From Blastomyces gilchristii SLH14081 (taxonomy: Eukaryota > Ascomycota > Eurotiomycetes > Onygenales > Ajellomycetaceae), in contig NW_003101664.1 in the NCBI RefSeq assembly GCF_000003855.2, positions 124,001 through 188,000 on the forward strand: a stretch of 64,000 bases of DNA. The letters are read 5' to 3'. The notes under the pieces are model-generated. The model saw only the letters and a list, made by a program, of their open reading frames with translations, ran no database searches and was not told the origin of the DNA. Shown here piece by piece: positions 11,320-23,228 of the stretch. A program made the translations under genes and the position numbers. How positions within the stretch are numbered: the stretch's first letter is position 1; each line of letters begins with the position of its first letter.

Positions 11320-13331
11320 ATGTCCTCTGTGCATGTAAATGGGAGTACCGGAACAGGCATCCTACGACCACGCGCAGTGCGGCCAAAACATCAGAGCGAA
11401 GACCATCATCTTACCCCCTCTGCGAGCGTAGATAGATTATCCTTCGATATATCAAGGTACAAATAAGAATAAAAGCTTTGCCCTTCTGAATAATCCTCCC
11501 CGGTATTTTGTATTTCTTGTCGTTTGAACAAAAGCTAACCCCTCCTGAAAGTGGCCGGTCCACCCCTATTCCGGAAGATGCTCCCCCATCCGTACAATCA
11601 ATATCATGCGCAAGGAAGCAGATACGAGCCCAGGCAAGTCAAAGGTTGTTCTACTCAATCGATTACAAACCTAGGGTATCTCATTTCGACCCTGATAGCG
11701 ATTATCGAGATTTCCACGGCTTCTTCTCCCTTTTTTGGGTTAGCTTGTTTATCATGGTCATGACCACGGTTGTGCGAAATATAAAAGACACTGGCTACCC
11801 ATTACGGGTACAAGTGTGGTCACTGCTGTCAGCGAACGTTTGGCAACTGGCCCTGTGTGATATTGTTATGGTTTCGAGTACCGCACTATCTCTTCCGCTC
11901 CATTTAGTAATCAGGCAAAGTCAAGGTTGGCTAAGATGGCTAAACGGAGGAATGATATTGCAAAGTTGCTTTCAGATCGCATGGCTCACTTTATGGGTGG
12001 CGTACGTATCTTCTAAGCTTCTTGCATAATGTTGCAGCGAGAATATTTGCTAACATATTTTTTTCTCCCAGCTTGCCATTCCAGCTTAAATGGGCTTGGA
12101 CTGCTCAGGTGTTCTTTATCCTACACACATTAACTCTTTTGATGAAAATGCATTCCTACGCCTTCTACAACGGACATTTGAGCGAGACAGAACATCGCTT
12201 AAACGGTTTGGATAAGCCGGAGGCCAGTTCACTCTCTGCAGCTGTTCGTTATCCACGGTCCGAGAGTCAAACAATGGAAGAGAGTACGGAATCAGATAAC
12301 GCAAAGGAGGATGAATCCCAGCAATCGCTTTCTAAACTCCGCTCAGATCTTGCAATGGAATTAACTTCTCCTCTCGGTCAAGTCTCATACCCCCAGAACC
12401 TGACCGTGTACAATTATGTGGATTATCTTCTCTGTCCAACGCTGTGCTACGAACTAGAATATCCACGTACGAAAGAAATACGATGGATGGAGGTTTTCTT
12501 TAAAACATTGGCTGTTTTTGGCTGTATATTCTTACTTACCCATGTTAGCGAAGAGTTCATCGTTCCAGTTCTAGACGAATCTGCGGAAAGAATGCAAGTC
12601 CTGAGCAGCAAATCTGAGAAGGCTCTGGTCCTTGCAGAAGCTATTAGCTTCCTGCTACTGCCTTTCATGATAACGTTTTTGTTGGTGTTTCTTGTCATTT
12701 TCGAATATACCCTCAATGCCTTTGCGGAAATTACACGTTTTGCCGACCGCGAATTTTACGCTGACTGGTGGAACTCTTGCGATTGGTATGAACGTATCCT
12801 ATTCATCTATTGCGGACCATCGTGGTTTCTAATATGCTAACCTGCTCTGTTCGACAGGCTGGAGTTCTCTAGGGAGTGGAATATCCCGGTCCACCATTTC
12901 CTTCGGCGCCACGTTTATTTCTCATCTTTAACTCACTTTTCCAACTCCAAGGCCATGTTCATCACATTCTTGGTGAGCTCCATTGGACATGAATTGGTAA
13001 TGGCGTGTATCACCAAGAAAATTAGGGGGTATGGCTTCCTTGCCATGATGATGCAGCTGCCCATCGTTGCCGTGCAGCGTTCGAAGTTTGTTAGGGGACG
13101 AAAAGTTCTTAATGTTAGTGATTTATTCCACCATTTCCGTAATAAATAAAAGGGAATCGCTATACAGTCTAGCTGCTAACTGTTCAAACACCATTTAGAA
13201 CGTTTGTTTTTGGGTTTCCATGATTATCGGGCTCTCCCTTGTACGTTGGCTCCCAGATCGAACTTGTATAGTTGGATGGATGGATGTGCTGACAGCTATA
13301 TTAGATGTGCGCACTTTACGTCCTCGTCTAG
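11320..13331 (+). CDS. ARE2: sterol O-acyltransferase (ACAT/ARE, MBOAT family)
   Basis: Esterifies sterols with acyl-CoA at the ER for storage in lipid droplets. Six exons give 541 aa: 11320-11456, 11552-12001, 12072-12785, 12858-13113, 13199-13240, 13305-13331. All phases agree, and CTAAC branch points precede several acceptors (for example 11535, 12838). Diagnostic motifs are FYADWWNS at residues 424-431 (family FYxDWWN signature) and the invariant MBOAT histidine H478 within GHELV. The acyl-CoA-side motif HSYAFYNG lies in the middle. Several hydrophobic segments flank a hydrophilic insert rich in Glu/Ser. The C-terminus ends in a 9-residue exon (MCALYVLV). Paralogue assignment (Are1 versus Are2) cannot be settled from one copy. 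Confidence 0.93.
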
Positions 13332-14578
13332 ATACCCTCCAAAGTACCATCTTATTTTACGCCTAACGACCTAGGAAACCGCCATGATTGTATTATTCCG
13401 CTTGAAGTCACCATAGATGCCGGCTCACAAGCACTGTACATGTATAGCCAAGCCCGAAAAGCAAATTGGAATTTTTATTTTTATTTTTATTTTAGAAAGG
13501 GGGTAAAAAACAGAAAGGAAAAAAGCTTATATCCTACGCTCTTCTTCCTCCCAAATCCAAATCCACTCCTATACCAACCTGTCAAGTACTGTAAATATTC
13601 TCTTATTCTTACATTTTACTCCGTATATACCGTTTTCCACTGACGATCTCTCGAATCGTATCCTTGTACCAGATGACGGTTTTCCGCTCAGGTGTAATCA
13701 TGAGTCTGAGAATCTCTAATTACCCGAGGGTAGCGCTGATAAACTGCCCCCACTTGGTCGAGACTGAGCCCGAAAGCAGTCGAAGCCCGAAACATATTTA
13801 ACCCCTCACTTTAAGCAGCTAGGAGCGTATGATGATTCGAAACAGGGTTCTTCTACGAGAAGATTAGAGCAGCAATTGACCAGTTGTAAGGTTCTCTTTT
13901 TTTCTTTTCTAAACAATGTGGCTTCGGATGTAAAGAAAAGTAATAACGCATCACATATACATACATTGATTATTATTGCAACATACATGTACGTACCTCA
14001 CTCGTTTGTATTATTATTAGTAATACGCTAGAATTTTTTCTCCTGCCCAATAAAATAAATGCATGGATCAAACATCACGTTGTGTCAATGTGTGCTGGCG
14101 ATCTACATACATAGTAAGTTCAGTAAAAGCTACCATTTCTGGAGGGAGCTACGTACGCCGGACAGAAGCACTGGCTGCCCGCCCTTCTTTCTCCAGGGTC
14201 TGCTAATTAGTAAGTTAGCAAGTCAACTACCGCGGGCCGAACACCTGCCAAGCACGGGCCGCATGGCGGGGTTGGAGTTGGTGTTGGGGGTCCCGCGGTT
14301 GATCGGCCCTTCTACCAGCAGTGCGCTGGTGGTGATTGAGCTCTTTTGCCCCAGTAGCCTACAGTTGGACCCAACCGCTCTTGTGCCCGCCACTAGGTAC
14401 TACCTAGGTAACGTGACTCACCACCCAACGAACGGGGCTATTTGGGCCGGATTGGAGGTAGCGTGGAGCACTTCAGTATTTCTAGCCCCCGTCGCTGTTG
14501 CCCCCGTTTAATCACCAGCACCGCACCTCCTCTTGACAATAACATAAACCACTCTCAACCCCTCTTTTTGCAGTCGAG
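13332..14578. other. intergenic, no gene recognised; one TACTCCGTA motif
   Basis: About 1.2 kb with no supported gene. An exact TACTCCGTA (reverse of the motif at 3.9 kb) lies at 13617-13625. The frame at 14059-14511 has no family-like composition and was not accepted. Confidence 0.5.
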
Positions 14579-16320
14579 ATGACGACTCCTTCGACTATAC
14601 AACAGCAATCACAGGGGTCTGCAGTGCTAAGACTTCAAGGCCGTAAGCCATTCTCCTTTCGTGACCAGCCCCCCTTTGACTAACCATTTGTTGATAGGAA
14701 AGCGGCCTCAACGTGTGCGAAAGGCACGACCACGAGGAGTTCCCCGCCGGAGTGCACGCCTAAAAGAGATATATCATCATCGGGGGAAAGCTGTATCGGA
14801 CAGCAGAACCGCTGTCCAGGGCCCCCTTTGCACAAATTCCAAGAAACAGGTATGTTCTATTTATTTATCCTGCTCCACTTATAAAACTAACTTCAAAGGC
14901 CAAGTTTCTACAAAAGCCGTCCGACCCTCTTCAACCTGACTCTCAAAAACGGAAGCGACCACAAGAAGCTGAGGACTCACCCTGCCTTCCAGCCGAATCT
15001 TTCCAAAAGCGGCCGCGAACATCTCTTTCATGCCCCGCTGATGCGAGGTTGCCCATTGAGGATACTCCCGCTCAGGAGGCTACAGAATACAAAGATAAGA
15101 TTAACTTAATCAACTGCTGGAGGAAGGAAGGTGCCTGGCCGAGAGAATACTTTGAACAGGGGCATGACATGAGTCAACTACTTGCGAGAAAGAAATCGAC
15201 ATCTTCACTTCATCACAAACAATTGAAATCTACTCTCACCAGCTCTACTACCCCTAGCAATCAGAAGCCAAGGGAGGAAAAAAGCTCTCAATACAAGAAC
15301 CCACGCTATGAAGTCCTGCTAGAAACTAAAGGCAGCTATATGAGTGAATCAAAGCAGGGTATCACAGAAGTCAGCAAAAGTTGTTACCAAACTTTGCTCA
15401 ATGCTGCACAAAAGATTCCTGAAAACTCATTGTTCCGTGATGATCTGTTCAAAGCAACCTGTGAGAAGGTGCGACGCCGAAATGAGGCCATCATTATTCA
15501 AGATATCACTCGATTGATTGTCCCCTCCGCGGAAAATCTAGCTATATATGGTGCAACACATCTCGATCATCTGGTCGAAAGTGTCAATGAAGGCTGGGAT
15601 AATTCAATCCCTGTTACCAAAACTCGACCGCAGCCTGATTATTCCGTGGGATTTAAACGAGATGCTTTCACAGATGACCAGCTGCGGAGGCTTCGGGATT
15701 TTGTTGGTGAGCTGACTGACACATCATACTTTATGGCGACATACTACCTATACTTCCCATTCTTAACATGTGAAGTTGAGTGTGGTGCAGCGTCACTTGA
15801 CATCGCAGATCAACAGAATGCCCACAGCGCCACTATTGCAGTGAGAGCTACTGTTGAGTTATTCAAGCTCGTGAAGCGTGAAAAGGAGGTCGACCGGGAG
15901 ATACTCGCCTTCTCAATCTCGCATGACCACACAGCGGTGAGGATCTATGGTCACTATGCTGTTCTTGAAGGAGAGAAGACGAATTTTTACCGCCACCCAA
16001 TTCACAAGTTCGATTTCACTGCTCTGGATGGCAAAGAGAAATGGACAGCATACAAGTTCACAAGGAATGTTTATGATATATGGATGCCAACTCATTTTAA
16101 AAGAATATGCTCAGCGATTGACCATATCCCCTCTGATTTGGATTTTGAGATCTCACAGTCAGAACTTCAATACTCCGAACAATCCAACGCCGAGTCAGTG
16201 CTCACAATCAATGATGATGACAGCCAACCAAGTCAGCTGGGCTATATTGACTCCACAGATGTTACACCAACCACTTCTTTCACTGAACAAACTCAAGTAT
16301 TCAAAAAGCCAAGGAAGTAG
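14579..16320 (+). CDS. DUF7924-type fungal protein, possible PD-(D/E)XK-like fold
   Basis: Three exons give 545 aa: 14579-14642, 14698-14849, 14899-16320. The introns are short (55 and 49 bp) with good donors and CTAAC branch points. The N-terminal half is basic and low in complexity (KRPQRVRKARPRG, QKRKRPQ). The C-terminal domain starts at about residue 145 (NCWRKEGAWPREYFEQ) and runs through RPQPDYSVGF, LTDTSYFMATYYLYFPFLTCEVECG and KFTRNVYDIWMPTH. I recall these blocks from the very expanded fungal DUF7924 family, which is often found near transposons. If the domain is a restriction-nuclease-like fold, D319 and E364 are the acidic pair, and position 366 is Glu where a Lys is expected. The function is unknown. 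It borders a repeat-rich stretch. Confidence 0.65.
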
Positions 16321-17469
16321 ATTTTGTAAGCCCCTGGTATGCTAGCGGGACTAGATATATGCATCCGCACACTTCGGTTGGGGATCACTGCTCAAAGAGA
16401 ACACCCGTGTCAAAGGAAGCCCTCCAAGGAGCATTAGGAGGTAGGAATGTAAGACCCTCGCTGATATCCAGTGTGTACACTAGTGAAACTGAATATCTAT
16501 AAATGATTCCTTTCTTTCCCCAGCTTAGTGTAGTTTCATAGTTGGTATTCAATAGAATGAGCACTTCTACAGATATTGCAATCAAATCTTGAGAGTAATT
16601 ATATCTAGTGTATTTATACAAAATATATTAGAATATTAGTGAGTTGAGTCATCTTGATTTCTTCTTTATGTATTTCTCTAGGGCCGGCAAAACTGCTTTG
16701 GCCCTGTAAGATACTTGTGAAGTTTTATAAGCACAATGTGGATAGGAATCTGGATAAGAGCCAAGGCATCTTAGTTCCTAGTTCAGCTTATAGTGAAGCA
16801 TGATAATTTGTCTAAGTGCCCTTCATCAGACTCACTCAGCACTTTCATGAAATCAACTTCTCATGTCACTCTTCTCCAAATTTAGCCTTGCATATCCTTG
16901 CAATCCGCCTCATCACTTTATCACTTACATCCTTTCAGAGGCCATCAATGTGAACAGAATCCAATGGTATGATATCCAGCACGTGTCCTGCCCAAACACC
17001 TTTGCAACAAGTTCCCTCTTGAAGGTCAAAGCAGTATCCTGGGCAGTGGACATCATAGAGTTGTGTAGAAAGTCTGAGCAATGATCACCCCACCAAATCT
17101 CAATACATCAATGAATGGACCTCGAATATATTCCAGCTTCAGTGTGATGACTACCACAGTGACAAACTGATGAATCATTAAATTGGGCAGGACCCACTGC
17201 CTATCAGTGAGATAGAAAGATGCTGGTACAGAATCAGTCATCTTGAGCAGATTCACTAAGGAATGGCATTTCTAAACTAATTCAAGAGCATGCCTCAATA
17301 AAACATCTGAGAAACTCAAATGTAACTCAGGCTTCAGCAAGTCATTTTGTTTCTTCACACTTTCATCCTCTCTTTCTTTCCTTTCTCTCTGATCATCATA
17401 CCAACAAGAATTTTTTGCTGACCTACCAGATCTGCAGACAAAGCTCCGTCCTCTGTTCAGAATCAAGTC
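16321..17469. other. A/T-rich intergenic, possibly decayed sequence
   Basis: No intact gene. A short minus-strand frame at 17256-17053 (MTDSVPASFYLTDRQW...) looks protein-like but could not be assigned, and stops interrupt it on both sides. Probably an old decayed gene or repeat. Confidence 0.4.
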
Positions 17470-18320
17470 ACTGACCACGAATCCAATGTGGTACGGTACT
17501 ATCTAGACACGGTCATCTAGTTCGATCTGGAAGCCGCGGCCATGGAGCTCCCATCCAATGAAGTGGTTCAGAAGCAGCCCATGGGTTGTTCTTGAACACT
17601 GACGCGACCGCCCCCACGGAACTTACCAATGAGCTGAAAAGAAAGATCACTGATAACTCAAAGATCAAAGAACTAACTGAGCAAAGTAAAGAGCTGACTC
17701 AGAGGCTCAGGGCAATGGGATTCTGTTCTGTGCCAGCAGCGCGGGGCAAAACTCCACTTTACAAGGAGAAGATGAAGACAGTTTCCCGGTTGAACCGCGG
17801 CAAAGTTCACCTTCACTCCAAGCTTAAAGACTGGCAGAGGAGGTGGTACTTCCAGCATGCTGATACGGAGCGATTTAACCACTGACTCTGCAATGGCACG
17901 GCCGGCGAGTCTCTGGATGAGTGTCCGGCCCTGCCACCCCTTCAGATCCTGGAACAGAGACAGATTGTCAAACTGACATGCGCTGGCACTCAGCAACTGA
18001 CAGAGCATGAGCAGTTCGCGCGTCGGTGTGTGTGCATCATTGCCTGGTTCAAGCTACAGCGTCGGAAGGAGGTTCAGCATCGGGGTCATCACAAGAAACA
18101 GCAGCCGCCGCGGCGAGATGTCAAGCCTGACCCACCCCCGGACACCATGCGGGCGAAGTAATCCATTCCGGATGAAAAGCAGTGCCCATTCTGTGTCGCT
18201 GATACCTCGTTGCCTTGGGGGGACCGGATGAATGTCCGGGAGCGCACGAACAAGTTCTGGAACCATATCGAGAGCGTCCACCGCGAGGAGCTGAAGGCGT
18301 ACTCCTCCGGACAACACTCC
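17470..18320 (+). pseudogene. decayed DUF3435/FluG-domain C2H2 gene, C-terminal part
   Basis: A broken reading resembling the C-terminal third of fungal DUF3435 (tyrosine-recombinase-like) proteins with a terminal C2H2 finger. Recognisable blocks in order are VRYYLDTVI (about 17490), TAPTELTNELKRKI (17610), ARGKTPLYKEKMKTVSRLN (17745), WQRRWYFQHADTERFN (17840) and a finger CPFC...HIESVH (about 18190-18280). The main frame from about 17583 onward carries a TGA at about 17882 and a TAA at about 18160, and a frameshift is needed near 17575. The N-terminal recombinase part is absent. Family assignment is from remembered motif order. It ends where LINE-like sequence begins. Confidence 0.5.
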
Positions 18321-18679
18321 TCAATGACCGCAAAATTGGAGATTTGGAGGTGCTACTCGTACAAGAACCCCCCTCTCACCCGATATATGGGCCCCTCAGG
18401 AGGGCCATGGCAGGTGCAACCTGCAATGGAAACAGACGTTACTACCCACTAGAGGACACGATGAGAATGTTCCACAGAGAGGAGCTGGAACCAATAGAGA
18501 CAATCGACGCATGCCCCCCGGAACCATGGCAGAAGCCAGTACTCAAAGGCATCTACCTCGACTCCGACAGGGCTAGAGCCATCGAGAGAGCTATCCTCAT
18601 AGACAGATATATTAATATATACACTTGTATGCCAGTTTGAGGTTTCAACTCCAAGGGCGGCTGGGACAGTCTGTGACTA

Positions 18680-18713
<34 letters not shown>
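18302..18713 (+). mobile_element. LINE (non-LTR) retrotransposon remnant with internal deletion and (CAAT)n tail
   Basis: One frame reads TTLLNDRKIGDLEVLLVQEP, like the start of a LINE ORF2 endonuclease. It continues directly into HPIYGPLRRAM...YYPLEDTMRMF...ETIDACPPEPWQKP and DSDRARAIERA, like the linker between reverse transcriptase and RNase H. The reverse transcriptase is missing, so a large internal deletion is inferred. The copy ends in a pure CAAT-type tetranucleotide run at 18683-18713, a typical LINE 3' tail. It lies against the DUF3435 fragment. Confidence 0.5.
18683..18713. repeat. (CAAT)n tetranucleotide run
   Basis: About seven uninterrupted CAAT/TCAA units immediately after the LINE-like coding remnant, interpreted as its 3' tail. 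Confidence 0.8.
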
Positions 18714-19751
18714 CGTAACAGCCGGCATACGTTGGAAAGTGTAGTCCTACCACAGAAGTAGTCCGAGCACAGAAGTAAAGTGGTCCCAGCACAGAAGTAG
18801 TCCTAGCCTAGAAGTTGTTTGTCCTGAGAATTTTTCTAAATTTATAGACCTAGAATGATATGTGCTGAGTTCTTACATGCTTTAAGATTTGTGAGAATAA
18901 ACAGAATCGCGCTGGCATTATTCTCAGCAGGTCTTTCATAGTGAACCGACTGGCACTGCTTCTTAGTGGCTAAAGCTTAGGTTGCCATTTGAGCTCTTGA
19001 TTTCTATTAACTAGTTACTAACTATAACTATCTAATTAGTTGCCGGCAAAGGAAGCTGACCCAGAACTAGGATGGAGAGACGACGAGCGTTGGCGTGCGG
19101 CCCAACAGCAATCCTGCGCCAGATGAGGGGAAGGACAGGGCATCAGGTATAAATTTGAGCTCAACTGTTGGTCCCTTGTCTTTCCGGATCCCTCGGCTTT
19201 TTAATGTGTTCAGTGTTCCACATAATACTGATTTTATAGACATGCATCAATTACACTAGTTTTAATGTAGTTAGTATATTACTACATTGATTTAGTTAGT
19301 CTTGGCTTTCGGACTATGAGTTTCAACCCCCACAGATCAACATACACAGTAACTACAGAAGCCCCTCCCGCCCTGGGTATACGCTAAAGAGGCCCCTATA
19401 GAGTCCCCGGTATAGAGCGGCGCCGGGTATAGAGACTCCTGGGCACATACAGACCCCTGGATATAGATCCCCGTGAAGACTAGCCTAAGAATAGAGATCC
19501 CAGGTTGAGAGCCCTCCACTGATGTGGGTCATTCTTTCATACAACCTCCAATGAGGAGATCTTGATTGTATTAGCATTAATGTGTGCTCATTGTAACACT
19601 AGTATAAAATGCCCATTTGACGCCGTACTTAGTTGCTAAGTTCTTGGTATTGAGATGAAAATATCTTTATATTTATTTCTATATACAGAGAAAGAACATG
19701 AATTAACAGCCCCTAAAGAGCCCCTAAAGAGCCATCAATCCCAACCTGACA
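18714..19751. other. repeat-like intergenic with degenerate short tandem units
   Basis: Three CACAGAAGTA units recur at about 18750-18805. A degenerate GTATAGAG/CCCC pattern recurs at about 19374-19500. CCCCTAAAGAG is tandemly duplicated just before the next gene (about 19710-19730). It looks like old LTR or minisatellite material, but no matching pair of ends was found. Confidence 0.4.
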
Positions 19752-21320
19752 ATGGGCAAAGATCTCACACCCGAGAGTGTCACCTCCATCCGCCAGACAC
19801 TTGAAAATGCCTGTGCGGATCAAGAGCGCGGAATCCCGGGGGTGACCTTCGTCGTAGCCGACAGAGAAGGCAAGCAGCTCTTTGCCCATGCCGCAGGCAA
19901 ACGCGGCAAGGGGGTCGACGAGCCCATGACCCTGGACTCTGTCTATTGGATCGCTTCGTTCACGAAGATGATTACTGGAATTGCTTGCATGCAGCTGGTT
20001 GAGCAGGGGAAACTTTCTCTCTATGATGCTGGGCAGATTGAAAGCCTGTGCCCGGAATTGAAGGAGTTGAAAGTCTTGCAGAAGGATGGGACGGTGGTGG
20101 AGAAGAAGAGAGGGATTTCGTTGAGGATGTTGTTGACGCACACTGGTATTTTTCTTTCCCCCCCGCCCAAGCTTATTTCACCTCATCCCGGTTCTAGAGT
20201 GTTTTGCATTTCTAGAAGATGTGTAAGATGATGGGGCTGATTTGGGTAAACAACTATAGCGGGATTTGGATATTCCTTTTTCAATGAACAGGTTCGAGAC
20301 TACAACCGGCCTATTGGCTTCGATGAATTCTCAGGTCACGTATACGATGTTACGCAGCCGTTGATCTTCCAACCTGGCGAGGGGTTTGAGTATGGTGTAC
20401 GTACTTTACCTAATTATCGAGAAGCGCCGAAACAAAGAAATTAGTAGAATATCTCCATAAGCTGACACATTAGCCCAACTCATAGGTTGGCATTGACTGG
20501 GCAGGAATCGCTGTCGAGCGGGTTACCGGCCTCTTGCTCAATGACTACTTCCATAAGTATATTTTCGAGCCTCTCGGGCTAAAGAATATCAGCATGCTCC
20601 CTTCAGCTGAGATGAAGGCGAGGCTGGCATATATGCATTCCCGGAACCCAGATGGCACCTTATCACAGAGGGATCATTTGTTAAGGTGGCCCCTACTGGC
20701 CAAGAACAAGGAGGAGACCAAAGGCATGCTGAATTCCGGCGGAGCGGGTTGTTTCTCCACCTCGCAAGATTATTTGGGTGAGTTAATTGATAAGTTTCTT
20801 TGTCACTGGTTCTTGTGTTGCCTTGCCGAGGTGTGAATTTGTATGCATACGCAAACACCCAGCGCGTGAAGCTAATGCCTCCCGCACCTACCACCCTGAT
20901 CCAGACATCCTCACCACCTTGCTAAACGACGGCACATCGCCCAAAACGGGCAAACAAATCCTCACCAAATCCACCGTCGACCTTATGTTCCAAAACCATA
21001 TCCCCCACATGCCCAACTTTGGCAGGCAAGGTAACCTGCTGAACAAGAAACCCGACCTCGTCAACAATGTGCCGGACATCTACCCCCTGAACAACAATGA
21101 ACCGCAGGGCTGGGGCTTGTCGTTCATGATCACGAGCAGTTTGACCGGTAGGAGCGTGAAGAGCGCAATGTGGGCGGGTATTGCGAACTTGTTCTGGTGG
21201 TGTGATCGGGAGCATGGTATTGCTGGTGTGATTTGTACGCAGATTTTGCCATTTGCGGATGCCAAGTTAGTTCCGTTATGGTTTGATGTTGAGAAGAAAG
21301 TTTATGATGGGCTGAAGTAA
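19752..21320 (+). CDS. beta-lactamase-fold serine hydrolase (class C / LovD-esterase-like)
   Basis: Four exons give 412 aa: 19752-20145, 20260-20396, 20486-20777, 20905-21320; all junction phases agree. The SxxK nucleophile motif is S69-F-T-K72 in YWIASFTKM. LLTHTAGFGYSFFN follows across the first junction, then FEYGVGIDWAG carrying the expected second-motif Tyr (about residue 176). The C-terminal WCDREHGIAGVICTQILPF is typical of fungal members of the beta-lactamase/transpeptidase-like group, which act as esterases, amidases or acyltransferases (EstB, LovD). There is no signal peptide, so it is probably cytosolic. The substrate is unknown. No biosynthetic genes adjoin it, so a secondary-metabolite role is not supported. 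Confidence 0.88.
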
Positions 21321-21695
21321 ACAAGGGGGCAATATGATGTCAGATTGAAGACGTGTAGATCGAACCATGTGGAAATGTTGAATTGTTGTAGATATGGAGT
21401 ATATAGCTGTGATGAATGAAAGAATGGTAAATTGTGATAACATATGGAGAAACGCCTGCGCATGGGTTGGAAAGACCCGATATAACATGCTTCTACGCCG
21501 TCAACGTAACAACAGAAATAATGCTCATATTCAAAGAAAGTCGACCTCAAGAACGTCAGCTGAGAACCCAAATTTGAACCGCAAGCGAAATAAGATTCAA
21601 GACAAACAACACGAATATTCAAAATCGTCTATACCCGTTAACTATTACCGCAAGAAAAGTCTCAATGACATTGCTCGTGTGAAAACTATACCCAT
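21321..21695. other. convergent 3' intergenic, no gene recognised
   Basis: The 375 bp between the stop codons of the convergent hydrolase and transporter genes. Only 3' flanking sequence is expected, and nothing else is seen. Confidence 0.5.
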
Positions 21696-23228
21696 CTACA
21701 TATGTTCGATTGGCTCTTCAGGAAATAGCTCTTCCCTTCGTCGGTCCGTTGGTAGGCATGCTCTCAGAGGAGGGTTTACGATATCATTGAAAAGGAAAGT
21801 GCCGTAAACAAGCATAGCGAAGCCAACTACCTGGAGCCATTTGAATGACTCCCAGCCAAGGCCAAGAGATATGATCCAGATGAAGAGGGTGCGGCATGTG
21901 TCGATGGTGCTGCGAGACGTGGCAGACACTGATCGTGTGACGCTGAGGCCGAAAAAGTTGAAGCCGCTGAGCGAATGTTAGTTATGGTCTCCAGAATGAT
22001 AGGGGAAGTCAAAGGCAGGAGCAAAAGTATATGACAGGGTTTACATACCCGATACTGATCATGATTAGTAAACTCGATACCGCAATAGCCCTGTTGGTAG
22101 TCATGTTGTGCCACCCTTCTCTGACATCAAAATATCCGCCCTTCCCACTTTCGGTACTGCCGATAGCGAGATGGAGGATTATCATCCCGACAAGTGTGAC
22201 TAGGAATCCAAAGATTCCTTCCCAACCAACAACCTTTATAGGGTCCATGGCATAATTCTCAAGAATCCACTCTTCCAAAACGAATTGGCTGGCTGTGAAA
22301 ACTTGCGCTCCCGCAATCAATAGCACCCCAATAACAGTCTTGACAGCTACTGGAGTGTCAATAACAAAATCCTCATCCTCTACTGCCCTTGAAAAGAGTT
22401 GAACCATAGTTTGGTGCGCTCCGTCCAACGCTTGATGCTTATCCTTAAAGATGGCACCGGCAAGCCCGACAAGTCCAACGCCAAGGACAACAACGAACAA
22501 AGCTAGCCATTGGTATAGATATAATTTCCGGCGAAGGAAAATCACACTGAAGAGACCGACAAAGAGCACGAGTGCACCTCGGGTCATCTGATATATGCTT
22601 GCAACGACGAATAACAATCCGACATTCATAAGTGTGGTGCCCGTGATATCACAGCATGCTGGTGCAGCCAGCAAGAACACCTTCCAATCTTTCAGTTTTA
22701 TTCTGCCATCATGGTCCCTAGAAGAGATCTTGGTAGCGGAAGCCCGAGGGCTGCCATTTAAGGGGGAGGTAGAGTTCAATTCATCATCAGATTCGGTATC
22801 CTCTTCACCGTCAACTGGTTCGTAGCCACCGGCAAGAAGGGATGTTTCAGTAGAAGCACCGAATCGATGGCTGATATGCTGATTCCAGAGATTGCATCCC
22901 AACACAACCAGCCAACACCCCATTTCTCCGACAAACATTTGGAGGCTAGCACCGTCATTATTATCCGTTCACGTGAAACAAACGAGGTCTGAAAACATAC
23001 GTTTGGACGACAGGCTGTTCAAACAATTCCCTCTTTTTTGGGTCGGGGGAATCGCAGTTGCGTACACATTGCATGTCCTGTTAATATGACAGCATGTCAG
23101 CGGAAGCGCTCACGAAGCGGTGGATAAGGCAAACAAAAACTAACCTGGTATTTTGTAAGGATCGTGTTACAAACACCGGTCACCAACATCATGGTGACCA
23201 GGAACGGAATGAGTGACTTGGAAGCCAT
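21696..23228 (-). CDS. SLC35F6-like DMT-superfamily transporter
   Basis: Four exons give 442 aa: 23228-23145, 23077-23001, 22945-22049, 21966-21696, all in phase. About ten hydrophobic helices are visible. The start MASKSLIPFLVTMMLVTGVCNTILTKYQ parallels the animal SLC35F6 N-terminus. SIGGFNFFGLSVTRSVSATSR, followed by RTLFIWIISLGLGWESF and GFAMLVYGTFLFND, parallels its C-terminal helices. A loop of about 60 hydrophilic residues (rich in Asp, Glu, Ser) lies between early helices. The family belongs to the nucleotide-sugar/drug-metabolite transporter fold and sits in lysosome/vacuole or Golgi membranes in animals. The substrate is unknown. It is convergent with the hydrolase gene. Confidence 0.87.

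Noticed and set aside
14059..14511. 150-codon frame before the DUF7924 gene
   Set aside because: No family-like segments and no supporting splice or promoter context.
19517..19740. Possible solo LTR before the hydrolase gene
   Set aside because: No TG...CA ends with matching duplication or second copy could be found.
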